Notes under the pieces: model-generated
Seen by the model: only the letters and a program-made list of their open reading frames with translations
The model's database searches: none
What the model was told of the DNA's origin: nothing
Part shown: positions 23,155 through 31,828 of the stretch, one piece after another
Position numbering within the stretch: position 1 is the stretch's first letter
How the letters are laid out: each line of letters starts with the position of its first letter
Translations under genes and position numbers: made by a program
NCBI GenBank assembly: GCA_020356065.1
Contig: CP070632.1
Location: 1,654,345 to 1,694,367 of the forward strand
DNA length: 40,023 nucleotides
Origin: Nitrospiraceae bacterium
Lineage (GTDB): Bacteria; Nitrospirota; Thermodesulfovibrionia; UBA6902
Direction: 5' to 3'

Positions 23155-26100
23155 AAAAGATATTTTTCATTCTATTTGTTGTGCTGCTGATCGTGTTATC
23201 GATGATTCTGGTTATAGTCACGTCAACGGAAACGGGTCTTCACTGGGTTATTGCGCTCGCACAAAAGGCCATTCCAGGCAGGCTTTCGATCAGTTCTGTG
23301 AAGGGCCGGCTCATGGGCCCCCTGGAGCTGAACGGTCTTGCTTATGATGATGACGATCTCAAAATTAATCTTGATACAGCCGGTCTTGAGTGGAAGCTGT
23401 CCCGGCTTTTATCACTTCAGTTTCACCTCGTTGATCTGCAGGCATCGGGAATCCGGATCAAGACAGGAGAAAGCGAACAACCTGAGAGTCAGAAGACAGG
23501 CGGTCTTCCAGAGATCAGCCTTCCAGTGAGCGTAAGGATAGATAATCTGCTTATCAGCAACATATCGATTATTCAGAAAGAAAGCGATTCTCCTTTTGTC
23601 ATCAAAACAATAGCCCTGAAAGCGCGGATGGATAGAGAAAGGATTCGTATTGACACATTCAGAATCATGATTCCAGAGGCCGATCTTGCCCTTAAGGGGA
23701 ACATTGTGACAAAGGACAATTATAAACTGAACGTCCTGACAGACTGGAACTTACATTCTGAAGGATTCTCTGCTATAGAAGGCACTGGCTCAATTGCAGG
23801 AGATATGAAACAATTAATAATTGAACAGTCGATCAATGCTCCTGCTCATGTCCTGCTGCGGGCAACAGTGGATGATCTGATAAAAGAACCCCGTTGGGAC
23901 ATGGACCTTACCCTGAACAATGTTTCAGTAAATAGCATAAACAGCACATGGCCGGAGGTGACAGCCACTGCAAAGGTTTCCAGTACGGGCTCTGTTTCAA
24001 TATTTGATATTCATGGAAATATGGATCTTGCAGAGAAGCAATACGGGCGGATTGCAGTTACTTTTTCTGCCGGGAAAGAGCTTGATACGTGGCAGGCGAG
24101 AAACGTGACGTTAACAGTCCCTGGCACTGATATGGCGATTGAACTCTCAGGAAGGTTTCGTGATAATGACGGGTCGGCCTATGTTGAGGCACATCTGGAC
24201 TGGGATGACCTCTCATGGCCTTTGCACGGCAATGATAAAGTGATAAAAAGCAGGAAAGGCATATTTGACATAAAGGGATCTCCTGATGATTATGAGATAG
24301 CACTGTCGACCGATATAACCGGAAAACAAATTCCGCAAAGCAGTATTCAGCTTCATGGGAAAGGTACGATGAGCAGTGTTAACGTACAGTCCCTGAACGC
24401 GAAGCTTCTTGACGGCACAGTAAGCGCTAGCGGCGCTGTTGTATGGGACCCATCGATCAGCTGGCATGCTTCTCTGAATATGAAATCCATAAATCCGGGA
24501 ACGCAATGGCCGGACTGGCAGGGGGATCTTGACATGAATGTAATGTCAGAAGGGGATATGCACAACAGTTCGCCCCGCATATTGATAAAAAGCGCCAATG
24601 TCACGGGTGATCTCCGCGGGAATCAGATTTCGGCTGATACTGTTTTTTCCATGGATAACGGGACCTATCATCTGAGGAAGCTCGATGTTGCTTCCGGTTC
24701 CGCGGTATTACAGGCTTCAGGCTCTTATTCCGGTACATGGGATGCGCAGTGGAACGTAAATGTTCCGGAGCTGGAAGACCTTATCCCGAACGGAAGAGGT
24801 CAAATCAGCGGGAAGGGAACGATTCGCGGGAAAGCTGACCTCCCCAAAGTAATGGCAGAGCTCACCGGTAACGGGATATCCTATGAATCGTATCAGGCCG
24901 GCAGCCTGGCAATAGATATGCATATGGATGCAACAGGGGCAGAAAATTCCAAAATTGACGCACACGCTGCCGGCATCCTTATCGATACACAGGAAATTGA
25001 AAACATTGTCTTGACAGCATACGGAAATCCGGCTTCACACTCTGTATCGTTACTAGTTGAAACACTAAAGGAATCTGCTACCATCTCTGCAGATGCAGGA
25101 TATGATGAAGGGACCTGGAAAGGGGGTCTGGAGCAGGCGAGTCTCGATCTGGCTGATTACGGTATCTGGAAGCTCAGGCACCCCGGAATGTTTACCCTGT
25201 CTCCGCAATCAGCTGATGTTCGTGACCTGTGCTGGTTACAGGATGCCGCGTCTTTCTGTATACAGGTTCTCTGGACAGATACAGAAGGTCTGAACGGTAA
25301 GGCCGGTCTGTCTGACATACCGTTATCATTATTCAAAACCGTGATCCCGCCTGATGTTCTGCTTGAAGGGTCGCTAAACGGGGATATCGATATTTCCTAT
25401 GGAAATAATAAATTAGAGAGTACGGCCTCGATCGTTCTTCCCTCCGGTTCTGTTTCCTATACACTGGATGAGGATGATTCCGTCATCATGCCTCTGGGAC
25501 TGACCCGGCTTGATATGTCATTAAACCGGGACGGGATCGATCTGGATTTTACAATGTCACTTGACAGGAGAGGACAGATCAGTAGCAGCATACGTCTTCC
25601 CGGATTTTCCCCCCTAGATATGAATATGGGCAAACAGGAAGTCTCGGCCAGGTTACAGGCAGATTTAAGCGCACTTGACCTCCTCCCCCTGTTTACATCT
25701 GCTGTTGCAAAACCTGCGGGTGTTTTAAGCAGTGATCTAAACTTCACGGGGGCCCTTGCTCATCCGGAAATCACTGGATATGTAAATCTTGTTCAGGGGC
25801 AGGCAGAACTGCCGGATCTTGGTTTACAGTTAAAAGATATACAGGTCAAGGTATCATCTGACAGTTCCGGAATCATGGACATCGACGGCATGCTTTCATC
25901 AGGCGACGGTACGGCACTCATTCAGGGAAGCGCAGATATAAAAGATCCGGTACGTATCAAGGCGAACATCATTGTGAAAGGGGAAAAGGTGGAAGCTGTG
26001 AACACACCGCAGGCATGGGTTGTCGTTTCTCCGGACATATCATTGAAGATTGAGAACAGAAACATGTATGCTGACGGAACAGTTCACATTCCTGACGCTC

Positions 26101-26888
26101 TGATAGAACCGCCGGATCTTTCGAATGCAGTATCTGTATCACCGGATGTCGTTATCATTACGGAAGAGTCTCCTGACGGAGAGAATAATCAGTTGAACAT
26201 TCACAGCCGTATGCGGCTTACACTCGGGGACAATGTCAGGTTCAAGGGTTTCGGCCTCACTGGTCGCATCACAGGCGGGCTCGATATCACTGAGGAACCG
26301 GGAAAGGCAACAAATGCCCAGGGTGAATTGCAGGTAATGGAGGGTCAGTACAAGGCGTATGGACAGGAATTAACCATAGAAAAAGGACGACTCCTCTTTG
26401 TAGGTCTGATCGATGATCCCGGTCTTGATGTCAGGGCGGTACGAAAGATACAGGACATCTCTGCCGGAGTTCAGGTGATCGGAACATTAAAGACTCCTGA
26501 GATGCGCATTTACTCTGTCCCTGCGATGGACCAGAGCGATGCGCTTTCGTATCTGCTGTTCGGACGCCCCATGAACCGTCTCTCCAATTCTGAAGGGGGG
26601 GCGCTGCACAACGCTGCCTATGTAAGCGGAGGGGGACTGCTTGCAAAAAAAATCGGAGCGGCATTCGGGATCCGTGACGTGGAGATCGAAAAAGGCGCAA
26701 CCGAACAGGAGACAGCTCTCGTATTAGGCAAATATCTTTCTCCGAAGCTTTACGTAAGTTATGGAATAGGTCTTTTTGAGCCGGTCAATACAATACGGAT
26801 GCGCTATTCCTTAAGCCCCGTATGGCAGCTGCAGACCGAACACGGGGTGGAAAGCGGCGGCGATTTACTGTACACAATTGAGCGGTAA
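23151..26888 (+). CDS. tamB: TamB-like translocation and assembly module protein
   Basis: A 1245-aa protein anchored by an N-terminal inner-membrane helix (residues 3-24). A very long repetitive beta-rich middle is expected to form the lipid- or protein-conducting groove spanning the periplasm. The C-terminal TamB/DUF490 domain (about 950-1245) has GRITGGLDITEEPGK, GQYKAYGQELTIEKGRLLF and SYLLFGRP. Length matches the E. coli protein (about 1260 aa). It overlaps the tamA stop by four bases, so the two are made together. It converges with the sigma-54 activator gene, whose stop lies 6 bp beyond. Confidence 0.95.
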   Translation: MKKIFFILFVVLLIVLSMILVIVTSTETGLHWVIALAQKAIPGRLSISSVKGRLMGPLELNGLAYDDDDLKINLDTAGLEWKLSRLLSLQFHLVDLQASGIRIKTGESEQPESQKTGGLPEISLPVSVRIDNLLISNISIIQKESDSPFVIKTIALKARMDRERIRIDTFRIMIPEADLALKGNIVTKDNYKLNVLTDWNLHSEGFSAIEGTGSIAGDMKQLIIEQSINAPAHVLLRATVDDLIKEPRWDMDLTLNNVSVNSINSTWPEVTATAKVSSTGSVSIFDIHGNMDLAEKQYGRIAVTFSAGKELDTWQARNVTLTVPGTDMAIELSGRFRDNDGSAYVEAHLDWDDLSWPLHGNDKVIKSRKGIFDIKGSPDDYEIALSTDITGKQIPQSSIQLHGKGTMSSVNVQSLNAKLLDGTVSASGAVVWDPSISWHASLNMKSINPGTQWPDWQGDLDMNVMSEGDMHNSSPRILIKSANVTGDLRGNQISADTVFSMDNGTYHLRKLDVASGSAVLQASGSYSGTWDAQWNVNVPELEDLIPNGRGQISGKGTIRGKADLPKVMAELTGNGISYESYQAGSLAIDMHMDATGAENSKIDAHAAGILIDTQEIENIVLTAYGNPASHSVSLLVETLKESATISADAGYDEGTWKGGLEQASLDLADYGIWKLRHPGMFTLSPQSADVRDLCWLQDAASFCIQVLWTDTEGLNGKAGLSDIPLSLFKTVIPPDVLLEGSLNGDIDISYGNNKLESTASIVLPSGSVSYTLDEDDSVIMPLGLTRLDMSLNRDGIDLDFTMSLDRRGQISSSIRLPGFSPLDMNMGKQEVSARLQADLSALDLLPLFTSAVAKPAGVLSSDLNFTGALAHPEITGYVNLVQGQAELPDLGLQLKDIQVKVSSDSSGIMDIDGMLSSGDGTALIQGSADIKDPVRIKANIIVKGEKVEAVNTPQAWVVVSPDISLKIENRNMYADGTVHIPDALIEPPDLSNAVSVSPDVVIITEESPDGENNQLNIHSRMRLTLGDNVRFKGFGLTGRITGGLDITEEPGKATNAQGELQVMEGQYKAYGQELTIEKGRLLFVGLIDDPGLDVRAVRKIQDISAGVQVIGTLKTPEMRIYSVPAMDQSDALSYLLFGRPMNRLSNSEGGALHNAAYVSGGGLLAKKIGAAFGIRDVEIEKGATEQETALVLGKYLSPKLYVSYGIGLFEPVNTIRMRYSLSPVWQLQTEHGVESGGDLLYTIER

Positions 26889-26894
26889 ATAACA

Positions 26895-28262
26895 CTATAT
26901 GCCCTTTACTTTCCTCTGGATTGTTCTCAATCCGATACCGAGAAGTCTGGCCGCCTTTGTCTGATTGCCGTTGGTCTTTGCAAGGGTCTGCGATATGATT
27001 TCCTGCTCCATTTCCTGCAGGGTGAGGTTTTGAGGTATTTGATAGAAATCAACGTCCTGGGGCTTGGTCATGAGTAAAAATGACGGAAGATATTTTGCGT
27101 CTATTATATCAGTTGTTGAAAGCGCCATGGCTGACTCAATTGCATTTTCAAGCTCCCTGATATTCCCGGGCCATTTGTAATTCAGAAGGATCTGCATTGC
27201 CTCTTTTGTGATACCCTTAATACCGTAATCCTTTTCATCATTGAACTTCTGAATGAACGAACTTACGAGCAGGGGGATATCGTCTTTGCGTTTTCTCAGA
27301 GGGGGGAGCTCAATATGTACAACGTTTAGTCGATAAAAAAGGTCTTCCCTGAATCTGCCCTCATGAATGAGCAGTCTCAGGTCCTGATGAGTTGCAGCGA
27401 TCACCCTGACATCGACCTTTATCTTATCGTTGCCGCCTACCCTTTCAAATGATTTTTCCTGAAGGACTCTGAGCAGTTTGACCTGTGTGCCGGGAGGCAT
27501 GTCACCTATTTCATCAAGAAACATTGTTCCGCCTTCAGCAAGTTCAAACCGTCCTATTCTTTTTGTAACCGCGCCTGTAAAGGAGCCTTTTTCATGTCCG
27601 AAGAGTTCTGATTCGAGAACTCCTTCACTCAGGGCTGCGCAGTTAACGCCGATGAATGGTTTTGATGCACGGGGACTGTTGTAATGTATTGCACTGGCAA
27701 TCATTTCCTTGCCTGACCCGGTTTCACCGGTGAGAAGTATGTTTACATTCTTTGGTGATATTGAACCCACAATGTTAAGAACATGCTGCATGGCCTTGCT
27801 CCTGCCGATAATTTTACCCGGATCAAATTTTTCCTTAACCTTCTGCTCGAGTTCTGTTTTTTCGACAGAAAGGGTCTCCTTTTCAATGGCTTTCTTAATT
27901 ACGGCAAGTATCAATTTTGTGTTAACGGGAAATTCATAAAAGTCATATGCTCCTTCTTTCATGGCCTCAATAGCTGTTGACATTGTGGCCTTTTCAGAGA
28001 GAAATATCAGCTCAATGTGAGGTCTGAGCTTTTTCGTTTTTTTTAAGAATGCCAGCCCCTTTATATCAGAATGATCATAGTCTGCAATCATGATATTTAC
28101 AGGATTATTTCTTAATATATCGTATGACTCTTTTGATGAAGAAGCGCATAAAATATGTGCTCCCTTTCTTTTCAAATATGCCATTAACCGCTCCCACCTG
28201 CTGTCCCCCTTGTCGCTTACAAACAGGATGTTTACATTGAGCTCGCGGGCTTTTCTAACCAT
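26895..28262 (-). CDS. NtrC-family sigma-54 activator with degenerate receiver domain
   Basis: A 455-aa enhancer-binding regulator. The receiver domain (about 10-130) keeps the phosphoacceptor Asp61 (IMIADYD). One of the N-terminal acidic pair is Ser (VSD at 15-17), and the conserved Lys before Pro is Phe111 (EFP). The AAA+ domain has Walker A GETGSGKE (179-186), the sigma-54 contact loop GSFTGA (226-231, usually GAFTGA) and Walker B MFLDEIGD. A Fis-type helix-turn-helix ends the protein (NQTKAARLLGIGLRTIQRK). No histidine kinase gene adjoins it. It diverges from a small-gene cluster with its own -24/-12 promoter, the most likely target; the Hsp20 promoter is another candidate. Confidence 0.93.
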   Translation of the reverse strand: MVRKARELNVNILFVSDKGDSRWERLMAYLKRKGAHILCASSSKESYDILRNNPVNIMIADYDHSDIKGLAFLKKTKKLRPHIELIFLSEKATMSTAIEAMKEGAYDFYEFPVNTKLILAVIKKAIEKETLSVEKTELEQKVKEKFDPGKIIGRSKAMQHVLNIVGSISPKNVNILLTGETGSGKEMIASAIHYNSPRASKPFIGVNCAALSEGVLESELFGHEKGSFTGAVTKRIGRFELAEGGTMFLDEIGDMPPGTQVKLLRVLQEKSFERVGGNDKIKVDVRVIAATHQDLRLLIHEGRFREDLFYRLNVVHIELPPLRKRKDDIPLLVSSFIQKFNDEKDYGIKGITKEAMQILLNYKWPGNIRELENAIESAMALSTTDIIDAKYLPSFLLMTKPQDVDFYQIPQNLTLQEMEQEIISQTLAKTNGNQTKAARLLGIGLRTIQRKVKGI

Positions 28263-28304
28263 GATTCATACTCCACCCAGTAAACAATAAAAAAATAATA
28301 CTGC

Positions 28305-28358
28305 GCCAATATGGCTTACTTTATTCCGGAAAATAAAAATTATTGCGTCATAGTGACG
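28305..28358. promoter_or_regulatory. two inverted repeats between the activator and its divergent neighbour
   Basis: GCCA-ATA-TGGC at 28305-28315 and CGTCA-TAG-TGACG at 28346-28358 lie about 140 and 100 bp upstream of the -24 element at 28456, a normal distance for sigma-54 enhancer sites. The word CAATATGGC also occurs at 10317-10325 upstream of the Hsp20 promoter. Both sites are candidates only. Confidence 0.4.
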
Positions 28359-28455
28359 TGTTCAGTATAAACCACGCAAAAATAAAAAGTAAATATCATG
28401 CATGCCAAATTTAAAACTGCATGAATACATTAAATATTACCGGTTTTTTGATGTC

Positions 28456-28470
28456 TGGCACAGTTCTTGT
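28456..28470 (+). promoter_or_regulatory. sigma-54 (-24/-12) promoter for the acidic-protein gene
   Basis: TGGCAC (28456-28461), five bases, TTGT (28467-28470). The -24 half is perfect and the -12 half has T in place of C. It ends 70 bp before the ATG at 28541 and 194 bp from the divergent activator start. Confidence 0.6.
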
Positions 28471-28540
28471 AAAACAATATTCAGTTAACATCAGATATCT
28501 TCGTATTGAGGATACATTTAATTTTATGGAGGTAAGAAGT

Positions 28541-28852
28541 ATGAAAATTGTAAGCGTGTTGATAGCTGTGCTATTTACTTTCGGGTTGTTCTTGTCAGTA
28601 CCGGCCAGTATATGTATAGCCCAGGAAAAAGAGGGGACGGAAATAGAGCTTCAGGATGAAGAACAGGGTTCGGAGTATGACAGGGAAATAGAGGAGTTGC
28701 GGCAGGAAGATCTGGAAGAAGATTTGCGGGAAGAATCGGAGTATAACAGGGAAATAGAGGAATTGCAGCAGGAAGAAGAAGGGGAAGAGAATGCGCCGGA
28801 AGAAGAGGAGCAGAATTATCCTGACGAAAAATATCAGGAAGACAGGGGATAA
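28541..28852 (+). CDS. small secreted Glu-rich acidic protein
   Basis: A 103-aa protein I do not recognise. A signal peptide (VSVLIAVLFTFGLFLSVPASICIA, likely cut near IAQ|E) precedes a mature part dominated by Glu. It contains a near-exact internal repeat: SEYDREIEELRQE at 44-56 and SEYNREIEELQQE at 66-78, a 22-residue period compatible with an acidic coiled or extended helix. ASIC is not a good lipobox. The ATG at 28541 follows GGAGG (28528-28532) and fixes the start; an upstream in-frame ATG at 28421 lies upstream of the promoter. Expression is probably sigma-54 dependent. Cation binding or a spacer role in the periplasm are guesses. Confidence 0.75.
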   Translation: MKIVSVLIAVLFTFGLFLSVPASICIAQEKEGTEIELQDEEQGSEYDREIEELRQEDLEEDLREESEYNREIEELQQEEEGEENAPEEEEQNYPDEKYQEDRG

Positions 28853-28898
28853 CATCCAATAAAGAGGTATATTTTCTGGATTGATTACATCTGATTAA

Positions 28899-29291
28899 AT
28901 GGTGCAGGCGATGAAAAAGAACTTTATAAAAAAAGTCGCAAAAAAACTCAATGTCTCTGAAAAGATTTCCTCAAACAGACGAAACGGCAGGATCAAAAAA
29001 GAGTATCTGAAATCAAGACCGGGATGTAAGGTAACGTTCAGGCTTCCAAAGGATGCAGCGCCTCAGGCTCAGATAGTTAATATAGCCGGAGACTTTAACA
29101 ACTGGGACAAGGATCATACCAAGATGAAGCAGCTGAAAAACGGTGATTTTACCATCACCCTTGAGCTTGAAAAAGGAAGAGAGTACCGCTTCAGGTATCT
29201 CATTGACAACAGGAGATGGGAGAACGACTGGTTCGCGGACAAATATGTACCAAATTTGTACGGCGGTGATGATTCTGTAGTTGTTGTTTAG
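28899..29291 (+). CDS. CBM48/AMPK-type glycogen-binding domain protein
   Basis: A 130-aa cytosolic protein. A basic N-terminal tail (residues 1-43, many Lys and Arg) is followed by one early-set carbohydrate-binding domain of the isoamylase-N/AMPK-beta type (about 44-130). Marks are KVTFRLP, NIAGDFNNWD, FTITLELEKGREYRFRYLID and the closing NPYGGDDSV-like NLYGGDDSVVVV. Such domains bind alpha-glucans, but no catalytic module is attached. The start is ATG 28899 or ATG 28911 (MKKNF); neither has a strong ribosome-binding site. It lies 46 nt after the acidic gene and may share its transcript. It may link glycogen-like granules to regulation, together with GlgP at 33.7-35.9 kb. Confidence 0.85.
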   Translation: MVQAMKKNFIKKVAKKLNVSEKISSNRRNGRIKKEYLKSRPGCKVTFRLPKDAAPQAQIVNIAGDFNNWDKDHTKMKQLKNGDFTITLELEKGREYRFRYLIDNRRWENDWFADKYVPNLYGGDDSVVVV

Positions 29292-29469
29292 TGTATCGAT
29301 AGAGACGCAGAAGAATAGTTTTCAGTAACATGTCTGTTCCCTGATTCTGGAATACGACTTAACCTTATGAGTATGAGTTATTGAACTCCGCACATTTTTT
29401 GATCGGGACTGTGCATCTTGTATGGCAACCCGTGAGATCGCTTCATATGTATGTTGTGAGGTGTGGGAA

Positions 29470-29640
29470 ATGTATGAAGGCATGAACTATCAAAAAGAAA
29501 AAAGAAAAAAACGTTTTACACAAAAGGACCGTAAGAAGAGGGCGGCTGATCACAAATACGTAAAGATTAAAAGGTCCACTAAATCTTTTATGTATGAAGA
29601 GCAGTATGATGATAACAGGGAATCGATAAATTCCCGATAA
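29470..29640 (+). CDS. small basic protein of unknown function (56 aa)
   Basis: A short Lys/Arg-rich, hydrophilic protein with no domain I recognise. It starts MYEGMNYQKEKRKKRFTQ. The ATG at 29470 is preferred because GAGGTG (about 29459-29464) lies at proper spacing; an in-frame ATG at 29422 has no such site. It ends 22 nt before an even smaller basic gene with an excellent ribosome-binding site, which supports real translation. Nucleic acid or ribosome binding is possible from charge alone, but this is speculation. Confidence 0.5.
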   Translation: MYEGMNYQKEKRKKRFTQKDRKKRAADHKYVKIKRSTKSFMYEEQYDDNRESINSR

Positions 29641-29662
29641 TTCCGGTGTAAGGAGGAGAAAC

Positions 29663-29764
29663 ATGAAAAAGAATTTTGAAAAGTCCAAACTTCAGCAACT
29701 GAAGAAAAAGAAAAAAGAGGCAAAGACGGTCAATTATTCCATGAAAAAGGGAAAAGCAAAATAG
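29663..29764 (+). CDS. very small highly basic protein (33 aa)
   Basis: ATG at 29663 with a near-perfect AAGGAGGAG ribosome-binding site (29650-29658) and stop TAG at 29762-29764. The product, MKKNFEKSKLQQL, then a five-Lys run and a short GKAK end, is about 40 percent Lys and has no hydrophobic core, so it is probably disordered or folds only on a partner. It shares the MKKNF opening with the CBM48 protein's alternative start at 28911. It follows the 56-aa gene by 22 nt. I do not recognise it. The ribosome-binding site is the main evidence for translation. Confidence 0.5.
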   Translation: MKKNFEKSKLQQLKKKKKEAKTVNYSMKKGKAK

Positions 29765-29902
29765 ACAGGGTTTTGGACAAACCGGGGGAGAAGGTGGATA
29801 GCGGTTACCAGATTGATTCATATCCCCCGGGTTGCCGTAATGTATGTAGTGGCTATCGAAAATGACCTGGAATATTCATATACATTTTTTTCAAGCATAA
29901 AT

Positions 29903-29931
29903 TTGACATATACAGTTTAGTCTGTTAACTT
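29903..29931 (+). promoter_or_regulatory. sigma-70-type promoter for the OmpA-family lipoprotein
   Basis: Perfect TTGACA (29903-29908) and TAACTT (29926-29931) with a 17-bp spacer, in AT-rich DNA. The predicted leader to 30068 is about 130 nt. Confidence 0.6.
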
Positions 29932-29985
29932 TTAAATAAATCCTTACAATTTGATCACAGGAAAGAGAGGACTGCCTCATGATAC

Positions 29986-30002
29986 CCTAAAAGTTTTTTA
30001 GG
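29986..30002 (+). other. A/T-rich hairpin in the lipoprotein mRNA leader
   Basis: CCTAAAA (29986-29992) and TTTTAGG (29996-30002) around a 3-nt loop. It lies in the predicted 5' leader of the OmpA-type lipoprotein gene, 65 nt before the ATG. Such leaders are common targets of post-transcriptional control for outer-membrane proteins, but no specific regulator is visible. Confidence 0.3.
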
Positions 30003-30067
30003 ATTCAGTATAGCGTGTAATGCAGAATATCTTTTAACAGAGATTAATCAATGTGAGGGAGAAGAAA

Positions 30068-31609
30068 ATGGCTAATAAAATTATGAAATGGATGTATGTA
30101 ATGTTTACAGGTACAACTCTGCTGCTGACATCGTGTGCGGGAACAAAGCAAGTTACCATGGAGTCAACGCAGGAAATTGAAAATCCGGCAGCACTTGTCA
30201 ACCAGTTTAAAACCGAGATGAGCAATGCGCGAAATAATCAGCTCAATGTGCTCGTTCCTGACACATTTGCAAACGCGGAGAAGCGTTTGAGCAGTGCAGA
30301 GAAGGGGTTGGAACGCGGAGGAGAAATTGCTGATATCAGGGAAAATGTTACAGAGGGACGTACATTTCTAAGGACAGCTGAAGAGAAATCAGGTATGGTA
30401 AAGAAGATGATCCCTGAGACCATTAAGGCCCGGGACATGGCGAGGTCAGCGGGCGCAACAAAATTTGAGGGGGACTATGGAGCTCTTGAAAGGAATTTTC
30501 TGGATCTCACATATGCCATTGAGACGAATGATCTCAACTATGCCCAGAAGAACCAGGAAAGCGTTACGAAGGGGTTCAGGCAGCTTGAGCTCAGGGCAAT
30601 CAAGGAAAAGACACTGGGGCAGGTACGTGAACTTATTCGTTCTGCTGAGAAGGCAGGGGCAAAGAAGATCGTACCTAAGACCTATACTCGTGCCGAGAAT
30701 ACATTAAGTGAGGCCGATGCATTTATTTCCGAGCAGCGCTACCAGACAGACGTGATAAGCAAAAAAGCGGATGACGCGCTCTTTGAGGCAGAGCGTTTAG
30801 GTCATATAATGGTCCTGAGTGAACAGATGAAGTCGCGCGATCCTGAAGAAAACAGTATATTTGTGGAAGGGATTGTGGAGAAGATAACGAAAAAGCTCTC
30901 AGCAACTGATATGCGCAATGAACAGGTGGATATTCAGGTTGATAATATTCTTGGCTCCATTGATACATTGCAGAAAGACCGTCAGTTCATGGTTGAAAAA
31001 GCAAAGACCCAGGAAGCGCAGATCAAGGAAATGACGGAAAAATATCAGATGGAAGTTGATAATCTGACCCGACAGGTGGCATCTCTGGAAGGGAAAACAA
31101 AAGAGGAGCAGACTGAAAAAAAACGTCTTGAAGATGAGAAAAGGGCAGTTGAAGAACGCCTTGCTGCAGAGCGGCGGTTTAATGAGCTGTACAATGAGGT
31201 CCGGAATTACTATGATCCTGATGAAGCTGAAGTATACAAGCAGGGATATCAGCTGGTTATCCGTTTAAAGAGTGTCAAATTTCCGGTTGGGAAGGCAGTC
31301 ATCATGCCTGATAATTATCAGCTGCTCAGCAAGGTGCAGCGGTCCATCCGGACATTCGGAGAACCGGATGTTGTTATTGAAGGACATACAGACAGCACAG
31401 GATCAGCTGCGGTCAATGAACAATTGTCCAAGGAGCGCGCCATGGCAGTCATGGAGTATCTCCTTCAGAATCGAACGCTTCCCGCAGAAAAAATGATATC
31501 GGTTGGATATGGACCGGACAAGCCGCTGGCTTCGAATGCAACGGCTGAAGGGCGGGCGATTAACAGGCGCATTGATGTTATCATCAAGCCGGTAACAGCA
31601 GGTGAATAA
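30068..31609 (+). CDS. OmpA-family lipoprotein with long helical N-terminal region
   Basis: A 513-aa envelope protein. The signal sequence ends in lipobox LLTSC with Cys23 as the lipidated residue. Residues 45-390 are almost entirely charged helix, including a DUF4398-like part (about 45-160) and a strong coiled coil (about 300-385). The C-terminal 395-510 is an OmpA-like peptidoglycan-binding domain with IEGHTDSTG, NEQLSKERA and EGRAINRRIDV. It should tether the outer membrane to the cell wall through a long spacer. The ATG at 30068 follows GAGGGAG; an in-frame GTG at 30053 overlaps that site. A clear terminator lies downstream at 31731-31766. Confidence 0.92.
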   Translation: MANKIMKWMYVMFTGTTLLLTSCAGTKQVTMESTQEIENPAALVNQFKTEMSNARNNQLNVLVPDTFANAEKRLSSAEKGLERGGEIADIRENVTEGRTFLRTAEEKSGMVKKMIPETIKARDMARSAGATKFEGDYGALERNFLDLTYAIETNDLNYAQKNQESVTKGFRQLELRAIKEKTLGQVRELIRSAEKAGAKKIVPKTYTRAENTLSEADAFISEQRYQTDVISKKADDALFEAERLGHIMVLSEQMKSRDPEENSIFVEGIVEKITKKLSATDMRNEQVDIQVDNILGSIDTLQKDRQFMVEKAKTQEAQIKEMTEKYQMEVDNLTRQVASLEGKTKEEQTEKKRLEDEKRAVEERLAAERRFNELYNEVRNYYDPDEAEVYKQGYQLVIRLKSVKFPVGKAVIMPDNYQLLSKVQRSIRTFGEPDVVIEGHTDSTGSAAVNEQLSKERAMAVMEYLLQNRTLPAEKMISVGYGPDKPLASNATAEGRAINRRIDVIIKPVTAGE

Positions 31610-31730
31610 GAGCGGATCTATTTCATAGTAAGTGTCTTTGGATTTTAAGCTTTCAGCAGTAACGGAATGCCTGAAGAAACAGAACAGTCTTCAAAAAGGC
31701 GAAGAAGTACAGTATAGAATAATTTTTTGG

Positions 31731-31766
31731 AGCAGGACATCTGATAAAAATCGATGTCCTGCTTTT
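31731..31766 (+). terminator. Rho-independent terminator after the OmpA lipoprotein gene
   Basis: Perfect 11-bp arms AGCAGGACATC (31731-31741) and GATGTCCTGCT (31753-31763), an 11-nt loop and a following T-run. It cleanly ends the lipoprotein transcript before the transporter gene. Confidence 0.85.
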
Positions 31767-31828
31767 CCAGTATTATCAGAACAAGGTACATATAAGACTG
31801 CTCATACAGGAAACTTCTGTAAAAATAA

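Larger units (their letters stand above)
29765..30067 (+). other. leader region of the OmpA-lipoprotein gene
   Basis: About 300 bp without a gene. An imperfect G/C-rich inverted pair (ACCGGGGG near 29780 and CCCCCGGGT near 29825) could be the 3' end structure of the small basic genes. Then come the -35/-10 promoter at 29903-29931 and an A/T hairpin at 29986-30002, leaving a leader of roughly 130 nt before the ATG. Confidence 0.4.

Noticed and set aside
28575-28859. Leu/Phe/Pro-rich minus-strand frames opposite the acidic protein gene
   Set aside because: They are the complement of Glu-rich repeats; the plus-strand frame has the promoter, ribosome-binding site and signal peptide.
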